A stretch of 64,000 nucleotides of DNA from assembly GCF_000003195.3 (NCBI RefSeq), contig NC_012872.2, positions 59,005,695-59,069,694 on the forward strand, read 5' to 3'. Below, piece by piece: positions 43,364-55,900 of this stretch (positions within the stretch are counted from its first letter, which is position 1; every line of letters begins with the position of its first letter). Below the pieces are notes generated by a model. It saw only the letters and a list, made by a program, of their open reading frames with translations. It was not told the origin of the DNA and did no database searches. The DNA comes from Sorghum bicolor (lineage: Eukaryota > Streptophyta > Magnoliopsida > Poales > Poaceae). Both the position numbers and the translations under genes were made by a program.

Positions 43364-44290
43364 CTAATAAATCAATCGAAGCATCCCACTCAACCGACAT
43401 TGAGATATGGAGTGAGCAAGGAAATACTCCTAGATGACATCGATATCGAGCAGTATGTACGAGGTGCGCCAAAGGCCGCGCCGGAGACATATCCGAGGGG
43501 GAAGGGCGGCTACACGGTGAGCACCAGCAGCGGCGGCGCCAGCGTGGGCTCACCAGGATGGCCACGCTCGCTACGCCATCCCGCTCCGCGCAAGCTCGGC
43601 TCACCTGCACCACTGCACTCCACGCCAGCCATCCTCTCATTCGTGATGTCGCGTTCGTCCATAGCCCCACTCACCTGCGCTTCACGCGCATCCACACTCG
43701 CTTGCCGGCCAGGCTCTCCCACGGCCGCCTAGTGCAGCGCTCGCCCACGCCTCCGCCCTCACAAGGCGGCCGCCCCCGCGCACCCGACCTCGCCTCGACG
43801 CTCGTGAGCCTACTACCCTGCGTGCTTGTCTGCGCCTCAGCGCTCGCGACCGGGCCGCCCTGCGCCCGTCCACTCCTCGTGCCTCGAATGCCGCCCGTGC
43901 CCCCACCCCGTGCCTCCGCGCTAGAGAGCCGGTCGCACTGCGTGCTCGCAAAGCGGGTCGCTCGCGCCGCCACGCTAGCTCGCCGGAGCTGTGCGCGCTC
44001 GTCGGCGTTGCTGCGTCCGCTCGCCCACGCTGCCGCGTTTGCATGCCGGCCGCCGTGCTCGCTCGCTCGCTCGCATGTTCTTCGGTGGTGCGGTGTGCTG
44101 CTTGTCTCCTGCTTGCGCCCGTCCGTGAAGGTCATGCAAGTTGACGGCCATCTATCACGCTCGATGCCGTGAAGGCCGATCCATGATGACATCGCTATCA
44201 TGCTGACGCGGGACTCCATGACGACGATAGGCACGAGCACACAGACCTCCATGGCCGCTTGGAGGTCGGCCAAGGATCCTCTGAACTCGT
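43364..44290. other. GC-rich sequence upstream of USP exon, unassigned
   Basis: The expected USP first exon was looked for on the minus strand and not recognised. 43550-44170 is very GC-rich and full of CGCTCGC-like words. It gives long overlapping frames on several strands, with Arg/Ala/Pro/Ser-rich composition and no family signature, so these are taken as compositional artefacts. Confidence 0.35.
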
Positions 44291-44293
44291 CGT

Positions 44294-45597
44294 CGGTTTT
44301 AAATAGAGGGCTAATTTGTTTAGCGGTTTATGTTTAAAACAGCTAATAATGGAGCTAAATTGGACTATAGCAGAATATAACGGCTAAATTGTACATAAAC
44401 ACAAATAGCGGTACCTTACCTCAAAAGTCTATAGGGCTTGTAGGTGTCTGGACATGTGATCCAGACACTTATGAGTGATCGAGCCCCAAAACTCAAATGA
44501 TGATGCAAGAAGGACACAAGAGATTTATACTGGTTTGGGCCAACACTGCTCTACGTCCAGTGCGGGGTTCGAATCTTGTATTATCTTACACGCAAGATGC
44601 TTGTAGTAGGGGTTACAAGCCGGCTACGAGAGAGGGAAGTAATCCCAAGTCTCGGCCTTGTCGATGGATGAGAACTTGTGTGAGAGCTCAGGTGTGTTGT
44701 GTTCGAGAGTTGGTTGTTTGATTGGTCGTGTCACTATATGGTGCACTGGCTCCCCTTTTATAGCCTCAAGGGGAGGTAGGGTTTACATGTGTGAACTTTG
44801 TTTTTACTCCTAGTACATAGAGGAAGTGTGATGTTGAAGCTGTGGTGACTGATCATCCTGCCCTCGGAGTGGTGGTAACGGCGTGGTCGTCTCTATTGAT
44901 CGTGCAGAGTCGTCTTCTGCGCAGTAGATCTTGACGTAAATCCCTGTAGTCCCCTTGCCAAGTCTTGTTTAAGGGCGTGGCTATCCCCTCTGAGGCCTCT
45001 TCCTCTGTCCTGCACCAAGGAGCAGTGATACTTGGTTATGGCAACAGGGCCAAGATTTAACGTCTCCCATCCTCCTTCTTGTCTGGTCGTACACATAGTG
45101 GAAAGGGTAAGGTGTGACAGGGGTGGGAGTTGGTGACACAGGAAGTGCCATCTCCTGCCGCGGCATGGGTAAGGGCGTGGCTCACGTCCCATCCACGGTG
45201 TGGTCGCCGTGCGTGGAAAGCCTGGGACAAGTGGTCCATACTGAGGCCGGGGCTCAGGTGAGGCGTAGAATCCGCTCGAGACCGGGGCTCAGGTGAGGCG
45301 TAGAACTCGCTTGTGGCCAGGGTTCGGGCGAGACATAGAATCCGCTCGAGACCGGGGCTCGGGCGAGGTGTAGAACTCGCTCGAGGCCAGGGTTCGGGCG
45401 AGATGTGGGTTGTGCTCCACTCGGCTGGGCTTGTTTGTTGGGTCGAGGAAAAATAGGTTCGGTTTAACCTGATAATGTCTTGTGAGGCCGTTTTTTTAGG
45501 TTTTGCCGTTTTTACCCCTTTGATTAGGGTTTCCTGGTCTATGGTACCCGATAAGGCTATAGCGGCAACAATAGCGGGAGATTTAAAACTATGCCAC
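44294..45597. mobile_element. Candidate TIR element with LTR-like interior
   Basis: Left end GGTTTTAAATAGAGGGCTA and reverse-complemented right end AGTTTTAAATCTCCCGCTA match imperfectly. Both subterminal zones contain TATAGC/AATAGCGG words. The interior from 44441 (TGTAGGTGTCTGG, with a GTGTCTGG..CCAGACAC palindrome) resembles a plant LTR but no matching end or TSD was found. Tandem repeats lie at 45247-45409. Low confidence in the exact class. Confidence 0.35.
45247..45409. repeat. 35-bp tandem repeat, about 4.6 units
   Basis: Units start with CCGGGGCTCAGG or CCAGGGTTCGGG at 45247, 45282, 45317, 45352 and 45387 (the last partial). Two alternating subtypes (CCGGGGCTC and CCAGGGTTC) are visible, hinting at a 70-bp higher-order unit in the last four. 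Confidence 0.85.
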
Positions 45598-45830
45598 ACA
45601 GGCCATGGTCGCCGCTGCCTAGGCCACTCGCCTTCCGCCTTGGAGGCGCTCGACGCAAGCACGCAGCCAGCAACCCTGCATGGCAAGGTGGAGGCCGGCC
45701 GAAGCTACTTGGTGCCCGTCTCCCTGCAGGCTGAGCACGAACTCACGCTTGGTGCTAGCGTGCTAGGAGGGAGGTGATGATTTATTGTTGACATAGCACT
45801 ATGTAAAACGTGCTTAGTTTCGACTATAAT
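45598..45830. other. Short spacer, no gene recognised
   Basis: GC-rich until about 45780, then AT-rich. Small frames only, without a signature. Confidence 0.35.
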
Positions 45831-46246
45831 AAGGCTAGTATCAATGCATGTTTCATGAGAGTGTCATGCATATTAAATAGAGTACTACATAAGCAAAATT
45901 GCTAACTTGGCAGAGTCATTAAATGAAGAAGATAAGAGAGGAGTTTCATCCCTATAAAACTCATGTGGCTCGGTTACTAGTTTATAATCTTAGTAATTGT
46001 GCCATAAAACTATACATCGAGACTGGACTAAGGCTAGTCTCAATGTATGTTTCATGAGAGTGTCATGGACATTAAATAGTTTAATAGGGTGCCACATAAA
46101 CAAAACTGTTGACTTGGCAGGGTCATTAAATGAAGAAGTTTCATCAGATGAGAGAGAAGTTTCATTCCCATAAAACTCATATGGCTCGGTTACCTAGTTT
46201 ATAGTTTTGGCAACTGTGCCATAAAACTATACATTGAGACTGACCT
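45831..46246. mobile_element. Tandem pair of AAGGCTAGTCTCAATG MITEs
   Basis: Two ~200-bp related elements lie head to tail, 45831-46029 and 46030-46246. Each starts AAGGCTAGT(A/C)TCAATG and ends with CATAAAACTATACAT(C/T)GAGACTG, the inverted complement of the start. The two halves differ at many positions, including a TTAATAGGGT insertion in the second, so the pair is not recent. Confidence 0.75.
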
Positions 46247-46277
46247 AACTATACTACCCTCAGCAGCAGCATCATAA

Positions 46278-47486
46278 GGTGTGTTTGGTTGTAATTCACA
46301 TGTGGACAGGGCTCACTTAAGCCAAAAAATGGGTGATTGGTTGGTTCAAGAAGACTCATGGCCAACTTGGGCCAGCCGTACATAGATAGCCTGGTCAGCT
46401 TTGAAAGCTCAAATCGGGCTTCCCAACTAAGCCAGACTCTGGCCAGCCGCCTGGCTAGGTTCTCGTCACCGCTCTCTACCTTCTCCGCCTCCTCCCGGTC
46501 CCCAACCCCACCTCCTTAGCAACTCCCAGCCACGCCGGCGGCGCCGTTCGTGAGGGAGGCCAGCGCGGAGGCGAGACGCGCGAGGCGGCGGCGCCGGGCC
46601 GCCACGGCCGGGTGGCGACACATCAGGTAGCACCCCGCGGCGGCGCCCGCCTAGAGGAGTTAGCGGCGGTGGTGGCGGGTGAAGGCGAGCGCGCGGTGGC
46701 CGAAGATGCGGATGGGGAATCTCTGGTTGAGGCTCTCGGCGACGGCGCGCATGCGTGGGCGCATCTCGGGGTCGAGCTCCGTGCACCCGAGTGCGACGTG
46801 GAAGACGACCAAGACCTTCTTCTTGGCGTGCACCTCGCCGAGCAACGTGGGGTCGACCACCTCCAACAGCGGCCGCTGCTCCTTAAAGGTGCGGCGCACC
46901 CAGGCCTCTAGGTCCATGCTGCCTTCCCCTTCCGTGGGCTTCGTGCTCGCTCCGTGCTCACGCCCGCTCCGTGCGATGTCCATGCTCGTGCCTGCTCCGT
47001 GCACGCCGCCCCCAGGCCTCCAAGTCTAGGTCCATGCTCGCGCTCGCCCAGGCTCCATGCACCCAGGCCTCCAGGTCCAGGTCCATGCTCACGCCTGCTC
47101 CGTGCGCCAGGCCACGTACGACACGGCGCCGCGAAGCGCACACGCCGCGCTGCCGAGCTTCTTGGAGTGGCCTCCCACGGCGGCCTTGTGCGCGTCGGCG
47201 ACAAGGCGGGCGAGGCCGAATCCGGACACGTGCGTGCGGAGCTCGTCGTCCAGCAAGATCTTGGAGGACTTGATGCAGCCGTGCACGTATCGCCGCGGGC
47301 TGTACTCGTGCAAGTACGCTAGGCCGCGCGTCGCGCGCTGCGCGATGGATAGACACACGGACCACGACAATGGCGTTTGTGGAGATATGGCGCTCATTGT
47401 GTGCTCGACAAATTGCCGTAAAAAATGGTGAAGTTACCTATGTAAAGGAGGTGACTCTACCCAGCTAAATACCAACCAAACACAAC
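46278..47486. mobile_element. Candidate pack-type TIR element with kinase fragment
   Basis: Left GGTGTGTTTGGTTG preceded by TAA, and reverse-complemented right GTTGTGTTTGGTTG with TAG outside. A 13-of-14 TIR and near-match 3-bp TSD suggest a degenerate Harbinger-like element. The interior is GC-rich and holds minus-strand receptor-kinase sequence. An alternative right end at 48646 (CCAAACACACC) would make a larger element enclosing 47506-48534. Confidence 0.45.
46690..47397 (-). pseudogene. Captured LRR receptor-like kinase fragment
   Basis: Two pieces of one kinase domain in order on the minus strand. The first (about 47110-47397) reads RGLAYLHEYSPRRYVHGCIK, then SSKILLDDE and VSGFGLARL, equivalent to the catalytic and DFG regions. 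The usual catalytic Asp (HRD) and DFG Asp are replaced (HGCIK, SGFG), as in the pseudokinase-like LRR-RLK group. The second (about 46690-46915) reads LEAWVRRTFKEQ, LLEVVDPTLLGEV and VALGCTELDPEMRPRM, the last subdomain. The part between them (APE through the HRI-type region) is missing. It is replaced by GC-rich repeats built from the DLEAW-coding segment (46915-47105). No start, LRRs or membrane segment. Confidence 0.8.
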
Positions 47487-47505
47487 TAGATGCTAGCCAT
47501 ATTTA

Positions 47506-48534
47506 GGGCCTGTTTGGCATGGCTCCAGAGCCGAACTCCAGCCCAGAGTCAAGTGGAGCTAGCCAAACACCCCAACTCTAGAAAATGTTGGAGCAGTCCA
47601 ACTCTATGGAGTTTTTGGAGCTCTAGTACAAATTTTTGGAGTACCTCTTCTCCTACTCCGAAACCGAACAAAACAGACCAAGACATGGAGTTAGGGTGAA
47701 ATTACCCGCAATTGCCACTGGTTACACAAGTGAATCGTTATTTTTCTATTCTCCCTACCCCTTCCCCTTCCCCTTCACGCGAGCCGGTCGGGCAGCGCCG
47801 CCCTGTTCTCTCCGCCTCTCTCTCCCCCGCCCCTCCCTCTGCCTCTCTTCCTCGCCCCCCATCCCCCACCGGCGGCCGGTGGCCTGAGCAGGCGGCGCGG
47901 TCGGCCATGGCCTGCGACCTGCGCGGCGCCGGCAGGGGCGGGTGTGGCCTGCCCCGCGTGCGGCGGCGCGGCCTCGGCGTGGGTGTGGCTCGCGGCCTGC
48001 GCGGACCGGCAGGGGCCGTGCGTGCGGCGGCGCGGCCTACGCGGACCGGCAGGGGCAGGCGCGGCCTGCCCAGCTTCCGCCTGCGGCGGTGCGGCCTCGG
48101 CGTGGCTCGCGGCCCCGACGGCACGCGGCCAGGCGGCCGGCACGACCTCGGCGGCTCGCGCCGCGGTCGGCCATGGCCTGCGGCCTGCGCGGCACTGGCA
48201 GGGCGAGCGCGGCCTACCCAGCTTCGTGTGCGGCGGCGCGGCCTCGGTGTGGCTCGTGGCCAGGTGGTGGGCGCGACCCCGACGGCACGCGGCAAGGCGG
48301 CCGGCACGGCCCCAGAGGCTCGCGTCGCGGTTCAGCCTAGCGTGGCGTTTACGGCGGCCCTGATGTGTGGTTTCCGGCTCTGATACAGTGACAAAAGCAC
48401 AACTCTAGAGCTCAGAGTATCATTCTAGCCAAACACCTCTACCAAACAGCTCCAACTCCACTTAGAGCCAGCTCTAGCTGGATTTCTGGAGTGGAACTGC
48501 TCTATGTGGAGTTGGAGCTATGCCAAACAGACCC
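47506..48534. mobile_element. Harbinger-like TIR element, TSD TTA
   Basis: Left GGGCCTGTTTGGCATGGCTCC and reverse-complemented right GGGTCTGTTTGGCATAGCTCC give a 19-of-21 TIR, and TTA flanks both sides (47503-47505, 48535-48537). 1,029 bp, no transposase. The interior is extremely GC-rich and repetitive. Confidence 0.8.
47905..48330. repeat. GC-rich imperfect tandem repeats inside TIR element
   Basis: A ~265-bp unit beginning GGTCGGCCATGGCCTGCG appears near 47900 and again near 48167. Shorter words GCGGCGCGGCCT, GGACCGGCAGGGGC and CCCCGACGGCACGCGGC recur within. The long frames on both strands follow from this composition and are not treated as genes. Confidence 0.7.
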
Positions 48535-48656
48535 TTAGATAGTGTAGACAATTAAACAACTCTATAGCTTGCTAGAATCAAGCTTAGATTAGCCTTAACT
48601 TTTTTCATAGCTAGGCTAGAAATAAGGTAAGTAACCAAACACACCAATAATCGTGA

Positions 48657-49976
48657 ACGACCCGTCCTTCTCCACTCGAGACCGGAGAAGAGTGGATCTC
48701 ACTGCTAGATGGGCACGGAGTATTTATTATTAACAAATATCGTCTGTCCGTCTGATTCTGATACAACGATACTCCACACGACCACACCAACGAAGCTGCC
48801 AGGGCCCACAGGCTCAGAGGCTGGAGTGTGGTGTCTCCTGTCCCGTTCCCGCTCCCTGCTTCCCGAACAGGCGGGCTCGCAAAGTCCACGCCGCAGAGGA
48901 TCCGGCCAAGTTCTAGCGGGCTTCGTCCAATGACACCCCCTCCCTCGTACAGGAGGAACAATCCTATGAACACACACGCAGGCAGCAGCAGTACCAAACG
49001 TCCAATTCCATCCACCCCCAGCACCAAATCCAGGTCGCAAATTTCCAACCAGAACCCGCGGCTAGTCAAAAGCACAAAAAGCCCACCACCACTCCGCAAA
49101 GATCAAACCCTTAAGAAATCCCGAGCACCAGGCACCAGCTACGCTGCTGCTAATTATTCCATCCCATCCGTCTCTCTCCATCGATCGCTCCATAAAATTT
49201 CTTTTCCTCATCGCTTAGCAGCAGCAGGCCAGCAGGAATCAGCTCGACGACCACAGCAGGCAGCAGCAGCAGCTACCGCACAACACAAAACACTCTTCCA
49301 CTCTCCCATCCGACGGAGGAGAGAAACACGAAACGAAACAAAAACAAAACAAATACAAAGGCCTGAACCATCAACCCAGGCGGAAAAGGGAAGGTGGGGA
49401 GAGAAAAAAAAAAGGGTTTTGGTTTTTATTATTAGCTGCACAACACACAAATGGCAGCAGCGATCCAAACCCAATCCCCAGCGCCGCAGCGCGTGGGTAA
49501 TAATCCCAGTTCGAGGAGCAGTAGTCGCTCCGCCCGTTGCTGTTCCTGGCCTGCGCTGCGGCTTCCCCCAATCTCCTCCACATCCCTATCCATCTTCCCC
49601 TCTTCTTCGTTCGTCGCCTTTGCTTTTGCCTTACCCACCCACCCATCCATCCATCCATCCATCCATCCGCGGCGGGGCGGTGTTCGTGGTGTTCAAGTTA
49701 TTGTTGTTGGTGTCATTATTCCTTTCCTCCTCCCAGTTCGTTTCGGGCATATCGGTGTTTTGGGTATTCTTCGACACGGAGATCCAGCCGCACATCGATT
49801 CGCCTTTTTTACTCTCTTCGCGACGCGGGGTGCTATAATAGCGACTGCGAGGCATTTGGTGCGGGCAGACGCTACGAAGAGGTGGGGGTGAGAAAAAGTA
49901 AGTTGGGAAGTTTCTGCGCCTTTGCTTTGCAGAAGGAGGTGCTCGGATCTAGGTTTCCAGGTTCTCGATCGCCGCC
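48657..49976 (+). promoter_or_regulatory. Upstream region and leader of RLT copy 2
   Basis: Homologous to the copy 1 upstream region but lacking the 8817-9060 MITE and about 12 bp at the TATA-like site. It gains bases around 49240-49270 and two extra CCAT units near 49640-49668. Its left boundary lies beside transposons, so distal promoter sequence differs entirely from copy 1. Confidence 0.5.
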
Positions 49977-52900
49977 ATGGACGCCGGCGGAGACGGGGAC
50001 GGGGACGGCGCCGGGAAGGCGGCGCTGGAGGCCCCCGCCGAGGCCACGACCCCGCCTCCGGCGCCAGTGGCGGCCCCGGCCCCGGTCTCCGCTTCTACGG
50101 CTGCGGCGGGCGCGGGGACCTCGGGGTCGGGGGAGAAGCCGGTGAAGCGGATGATGAAGACCCCCTACCAGCTTGAGGTTTTAGAGAAGACCTATGCGGG
50201 TTCGTGGATTTCAATGAATTCATTCGAGTGTTTTTTTCCCCTGATTTTTTTGGGGCGTTTTTATCGATTGGGGGGTTTTGGTTTGCTGCAGCGGAGCAGT
50301 ACCCGTCGGAAGCTATGCGGCTGGAGCTGTCGGCCAAGATAGGGCTGTCGGACAGGCAGCTCCAAATGTGGTTCTGCCACCGCCGCCTCAAGGACCGCAA
50401 GCCACCGGCGAAGCGGCAACGGCGGGAGGAAGAGTCTGCACTAGCACCAGTGATGCCTCCACCGCCAGTGTTGCCGGCACCTGTGTCTGTGATGCCACTG
50501 GCAAGCAGTGACCATATGGTGGGTGCTCCTGGGCCGTACGATGAGCCGTTACATCCAGTTCACTCGCGAAGGGGTGCTGGGCGGTCCTCAGCAGTCCCCA
50601 GGATCTCTATGCCGGATATTGGGAGGAGGTATTACGAGCCAACTCCAATTATGATAGCGCCGGCTATCCCGTCGATGCAGCTCACACAATCTGAGCTCCG
50701 CGTGATTAATTCTGTGGAGTCAGAGCTCGGGGAACCATTGAGGGAGGATGGTCCAGCGCTTGGCATTGAATTTGATCCCCTTCCTCCTGGCGCCTTTGGT
50801 GCACCGATTGGTATGCATATTGAAATCTGAAGTCATTGTGTTTTAAGCCAAGGTTTTAAGCTAGTCTATTGTATGGCCCAATTTAGTTTTAGGGCAGAGT
50901 GGAGCAGTGCAGCAGCTCCATACATTTGTGTCATATGGAGCGAGGGAGGTATTAGATTGGAGACAGCTGCGCTAGTGCCTCCCTCACTCCCAAGAGGAAG
51001 AATCATGCCCCGAATGTCGTCTTGCACGTCCAGTTGCGACATTGTAATCTGGTCAGTGGACGGTGGCTGCCACTAACATCTACTGCAAAGTGGCAAGTGG
51101 CAACTGAAAGTGTGACATATTGCCGGGCTTTTATGTCTAGCTGGTCTACCTGGGCTTTTGGTGAGGCCCAATTAGTATTAGGGCATGGGAGAGTGGTGTA
51201 AACTTTGCATCAAGCACCTTAGAAATAGTGGCCTGCGCCACCTCCTGTGCTATAATATTTTCATTGCACATCAGAAGACAAGGAGGGATCTGAAGGGAGG
51301 CAGCAAGGCGAGCGCTGCCTCAACTAGATCCGTCTCCCATAGTTCTTCGCCATCCATGTTGGTTCTTACCGGGAGCAAGGGAGGGTACTTACTGGGATGT
51401 GAAAGGGCCGACATCATGGCAACGGTAGGGCTGCACTAGGGTTTGGCTCAGGCCCTTCTACTTTCTCTCCCCTGCGCTCTAGATCCTATTTCTTGTTCCA
51501 TATGTCCTGCCATCAGGTCTGGAAGCAAGCCGCTGAATGAGCTAAGGCTAGTCAACGACTACTTACCACACCCAACTTGACATGGAAGTTTAGTATGTGG
51601 CATCAATGTTCTAGGACCAGGTTACTGGTAGATAAAACATTGCCATATATCTCTAGATCCAGTTTGCGGTATTTGAGTTGATTTTGTTTAGGGGGAATGG
51701 GCCATATATCTCTAGATCCAATAGACATGAATTGAGTTGATTATGTTTAGGGGGAATTGGAAAATAGTGTGGATGAGGATTTTGTTGCTTTTGTATGGTC
51801 CCATGTATCCATAATCCAATCATACTAGATCTGATCTATTGCCCAAAGTTTGATTTGGATGGCATCACCTTGAGAAGGATTGGCACCGGAGCACACCCCC
51901 TTAACGTTTTACAAACAAAATATTAGATGGGCATCTGCTAAATGGCGTGCGTCTAAGTCTTGTATAAGTTTCTTTATTTGGTGAATAAAAGTTCATATAT
52001 GGGGATTATATTAATAGCATCTGTGCACTTACCAATACAAGTTCTAATTATTGAAAATCTTTTCCTGTGTATTTTCTGGCAGTTCCAGAGCAACAAAAGC
52101 AGCCTGTGCGATCTTATAATACGAAGATGTTTTCTAGGCATGATCAAAAGCTCTTAAAGGTATATCTCTAGGAAACTTTAAATGTAAGTTTATCTCTCTT
52201 ATATGTATCTGTGGTGGATTTGTGCCATTGCATAAACTGGGTTTTTGATTTGAATGTGCTTACCTTTTGAAGTTAAATTGCATCAGTGCTCAGTGGTGCT
52301 AAAATGATGGTGGTCTGGTGGTGTGAGGTCTATTTAATTTATCTCCTATTAATATGTGATTTTGAGTAATTAAGGTTGCTGTGCTGATTCATTAGCCCTA
52401 AACTTTGATTGTGCCCTACTCAAATGAGTGTGTGTGCATCATACCTCGTGGTGATTGCTAAGTCAGTTCGGAATAGGGCATGTATTTCTATATTTTAAAT
52501 GGTAAGAATGCCTAGGAAGATTCAAAATCGTAAATCATGTTTTACCAGTTTTATGAACATGAGGCTACTAAGAATTTGGTGACTTGGTTGCAACAAATAT
52601 TGGCGTGCATGATTATCATGTAGTACTTGGTGGGCACCTTTTTCTCTGCAATTCTGCATTAGTTCTGCACATCAAGCTATGCATGGTGGTTATGTTTCCT
52701 ATGATTGTAGTTGCAGAAGAGCTACTTATCTTTACAAGTGTTATCCCCTTAGCATATATCTCGACTTTGGTCAGTATTCATGCTGCAAACTTTGTTCCCC
52801 TAATGATATTTGCATCAATCTGTATTCTTAGGTTTCTGGGTAACACTACTCTCTATGCCATACTTACCATATTAAGGGTTCCATGATCCTCTTTAGTTTC

Positions 52901-55900
52901 CTAAGTATCACATTTTTAATCTCCTGTTCTTTCTTTTTCCCCCTAGGCTTCAGCATTTTTACCTACCATGGAGTCCCCATCTGTTCCAAACTCATTCACT
53001 GGGAAGAGAAAATCAACGGTTGGTAATTCACCTATAGTCCAACCTCATGTTGGATCACGGGCTGTCCATGAGTATCAGTTCCTTCCTGAGCAACCAAGTG
53101 ATACATATGAGAGGGCAAGCCGATCTCACTACTATGATACTCCAGTGGAAGTTTCGAATTCTAGGATATCTTCTCTCACATCAGGATCACAGCTTCTCCA
53201 TGGATCTGAGGTGGCTGCGCCTAGTTATGCTTTTCAAGGCCACACATCTGGTTCTAGCCTGATGCCCCAGTCCAGCAGGTCTCAGGTGTTTCCAGCAGCA
53301 CCAGCAGATTATGAGACGACCCAGTCTAATAGCAACCTTAATTCTGTTCCTGATGAAGGCCAGTTTGATATTTCTCAGGTTGCTGCATTTGAAAACCCAC
53401 TTATATCATATGAAAGAAGAGCTTATCATGATGAAGATACTTCTCGAGTGGAAAGAAAACGAAAAGTATGATTTCTTTAAGTTCATATACGTATCTTGCC
53501 CTTCAGCTTTATAGTCGTATACATATTAAATTTGTCTGGGATTTTCTTCAGCATAATGAAGAAGCAAAGATTGCAAAGGAAGTTGAAGCTCACGAAAGAC
53601 GAATTAGAAAGGAGCTTGAGAAACAAGATATCTTGAATAGAAAGGTATTACCGGTTCTATATAATTGTAGATATGTCTTCCTCGTTAAATTCACTTACAA
53701 TGTGATGTTTGTGCAGAGAGAGGAGCAAAGGCGCAAGGAAATGGAGAGACTTGACCGCGAGAGAAGAAAAGAAGAGGAGAGATTACTGCGGGAGAGACAG
53801 AGAGAAGAAGAGAGGTTCCAAAGAGAGCAAAGGCGTGAACATGAGCGTATGGAGAAGCTTTTGCAGAAGCAATCTAGACGAGTTAGTTTTCTGGTTCTTA
53901 GAATGCTAACTGTAAACGTAGTGTATTAAATAGCTTATTCCTTCTGCCTACACCTGTGCAGGCAGAGAAACAAAGGCAAAAGGAGGAACTCCGAAAAGAG
54001 AAAGAAGCAGCAAGGCAAAAGGCGGCCAATGAAAGGGCTACTGCACGCAGAATTGCACGGGAGTATATGGAACTGGTGGAAGATGAGCGTTTGGAACTAA
54101 TGGAATTAGCTGCACAAAACAAAGGCTTGCCCTCAATGTTGCATCTTGACAGTGACACATTGCAGCAGCTTGATTCTTTTCGAGGTATGTTACATATTCG
54201 TCTAGTTTAGTTCCAAACTCCTTAATATAATATATACTCTTTAAGAAGTAACATTTCACTTCTATTGACTTCATTGGGCAAAATTCCAGTTTCCTGTGTA
54301 TCCACTAACAGAGGGTAACTAAGACATGGAAATAGACGTAGACTAACAATTCATTGTATCTATAGTCTTTTATGTTACAAGCCTGTTGAATTTCTAGGTA
54401 AGAATCTGAGCATTGAAGAATGCTTTATTCCTACTGCTTTAGGTCACCACATGTGCATTCAAAATAGAGCACTTTTTAACAGGAGGATTTTTGGGCTTGT
54501 TTGGATCTCAAGTTATGCCTTGGATGGTTTTCAGGATAATGATAAGATTTTTTTTTCTAAAAAGTAAGAAAAAAGTTAGCAGGATTTCGGAGTTTCAGAA
54601 AATCACTCCAGTACTTTTTTAATCAAGAGAATTCAAAGTATAATACAAAAAATGCACTTTTGCCCTAATATTTCGCTTCACATTATTCTGACTGTTCACA
54701 AATTAAATTTCCCTTTCCCACAAGTCACTTGAAACTTTCTTTTGGTAAAATGCCTCTGATGGTTTTTGCCACATAGTTGTTTATTTTAGCAATAGTTTTT
54801 TTTCCCTCGTGAACACACTGGAGTTTTCATATTATAATATTAAGAAGAAAAAGCTCAAGACACCCTTACAAATACACCTACTCACACCAACGTTTCTAAG
54901 ACTACAGGCCGCCTTGGTTACAGAACAAAACCAACATCAACCTAGGAACAAAGACTCACTTGGATGCTAGGGTAGCCAGGTAGGATATACCTCTGGCCTG
55001 GCTAAACTGCAAAACCTCATTTTCTCATTGTCTAGCAACAAAGCTTCAGGCAGATGGCAGGGCTCCATAAAAACACGATGATTTCGATGGTTCCAAAGTG
55101 TTCAAACCCCTAAGATGATAATGTAATTCAAACCTTGACATGCTTATCCATTGGCCTCCTCAAATCTCATTAATTCTAGCCCACCGGCCCACAGAGGACG
55201 TCACTCCAAGCTGCTGGGAGAGGTTTTGCATGCCAATTTTCTGCAATTGAAAAATGCACTCGCTCATTTGACATGTACTGTTATTTAAGGCATTATCATC
55301 AATGGAACAGACATGTGACAATATGATAGCTTGTTCGGTTTTAGGTTTTACTTCTGACATTGGAAGCCTAACTGCATATTTGAACTTACATGTTTTTCAT
55401 TTTTTTATTCTCCTTTTCCAGGCATGCTAAGACAATTTCCTCCTGCAACGGTGAGACTGAAGTTGCCATTTTCTATAAAGCCTTGGACTGGATCTGAGGA
55501 TAATGTTGGAAAGCTTTTGATGGTAATGCTGTATTCATCTTACAGTCTTGCTCTTTTCTTTTTATTATTTGGACATTTCTTAAGAGATGTTGAGACCCTA
55601 AACATATCTTGGTTAGTATTGTTAGCAAAGATTTTAGGTTGCCTTGATTCATAAATGGCCACACTATATTTATGGGGACATTATTCCTAAGAAACATTAA
55701 CTGTGAAGGTCGCTGTCATCTCCTTTGTTCAAAGGCTAGTAACGCAGGTGTGTGTTGGGTTTTTGTATGGGGAGACCTCTTGACACCTCCCCTGTTTTCC
55801 TGTACATTTTGTACGGTGCCTTTCTCATTCTTAATGAAATGGCACACTGTTCCCCTGTGTCGTTCGAGAATAAAGAAGTTCCTAAGAAACATTAAATTAC

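Noticed and set aside
43558..44273. Overlapping ~200-codon frames on both strands
   Set aside because: Caused by very high GC and CGCTCGC-like repetition; no domain recognisable in any frame.
44560..44582. GGTTCGAATC word resembling a tRNA B box
   Set aside because: No A box or cloverleaf stems at the right spacing; it sits in LTR-like repeat sequence.
47712..48383. Long GC-rich frames on both strands inside the TTA-flanked TIR element
   Set aside because: Tandem repeats of GCGGCG-type words keep several frames open at once; there is no protein signature.
46278..48646. A single large TIR element ending at CCAAACACACC
   Set aside because: Only ~13 bp of terminal match and no TSD. The shorter 46278-47486 unit fits slightly better, so the larger one is only noted as an alternative.
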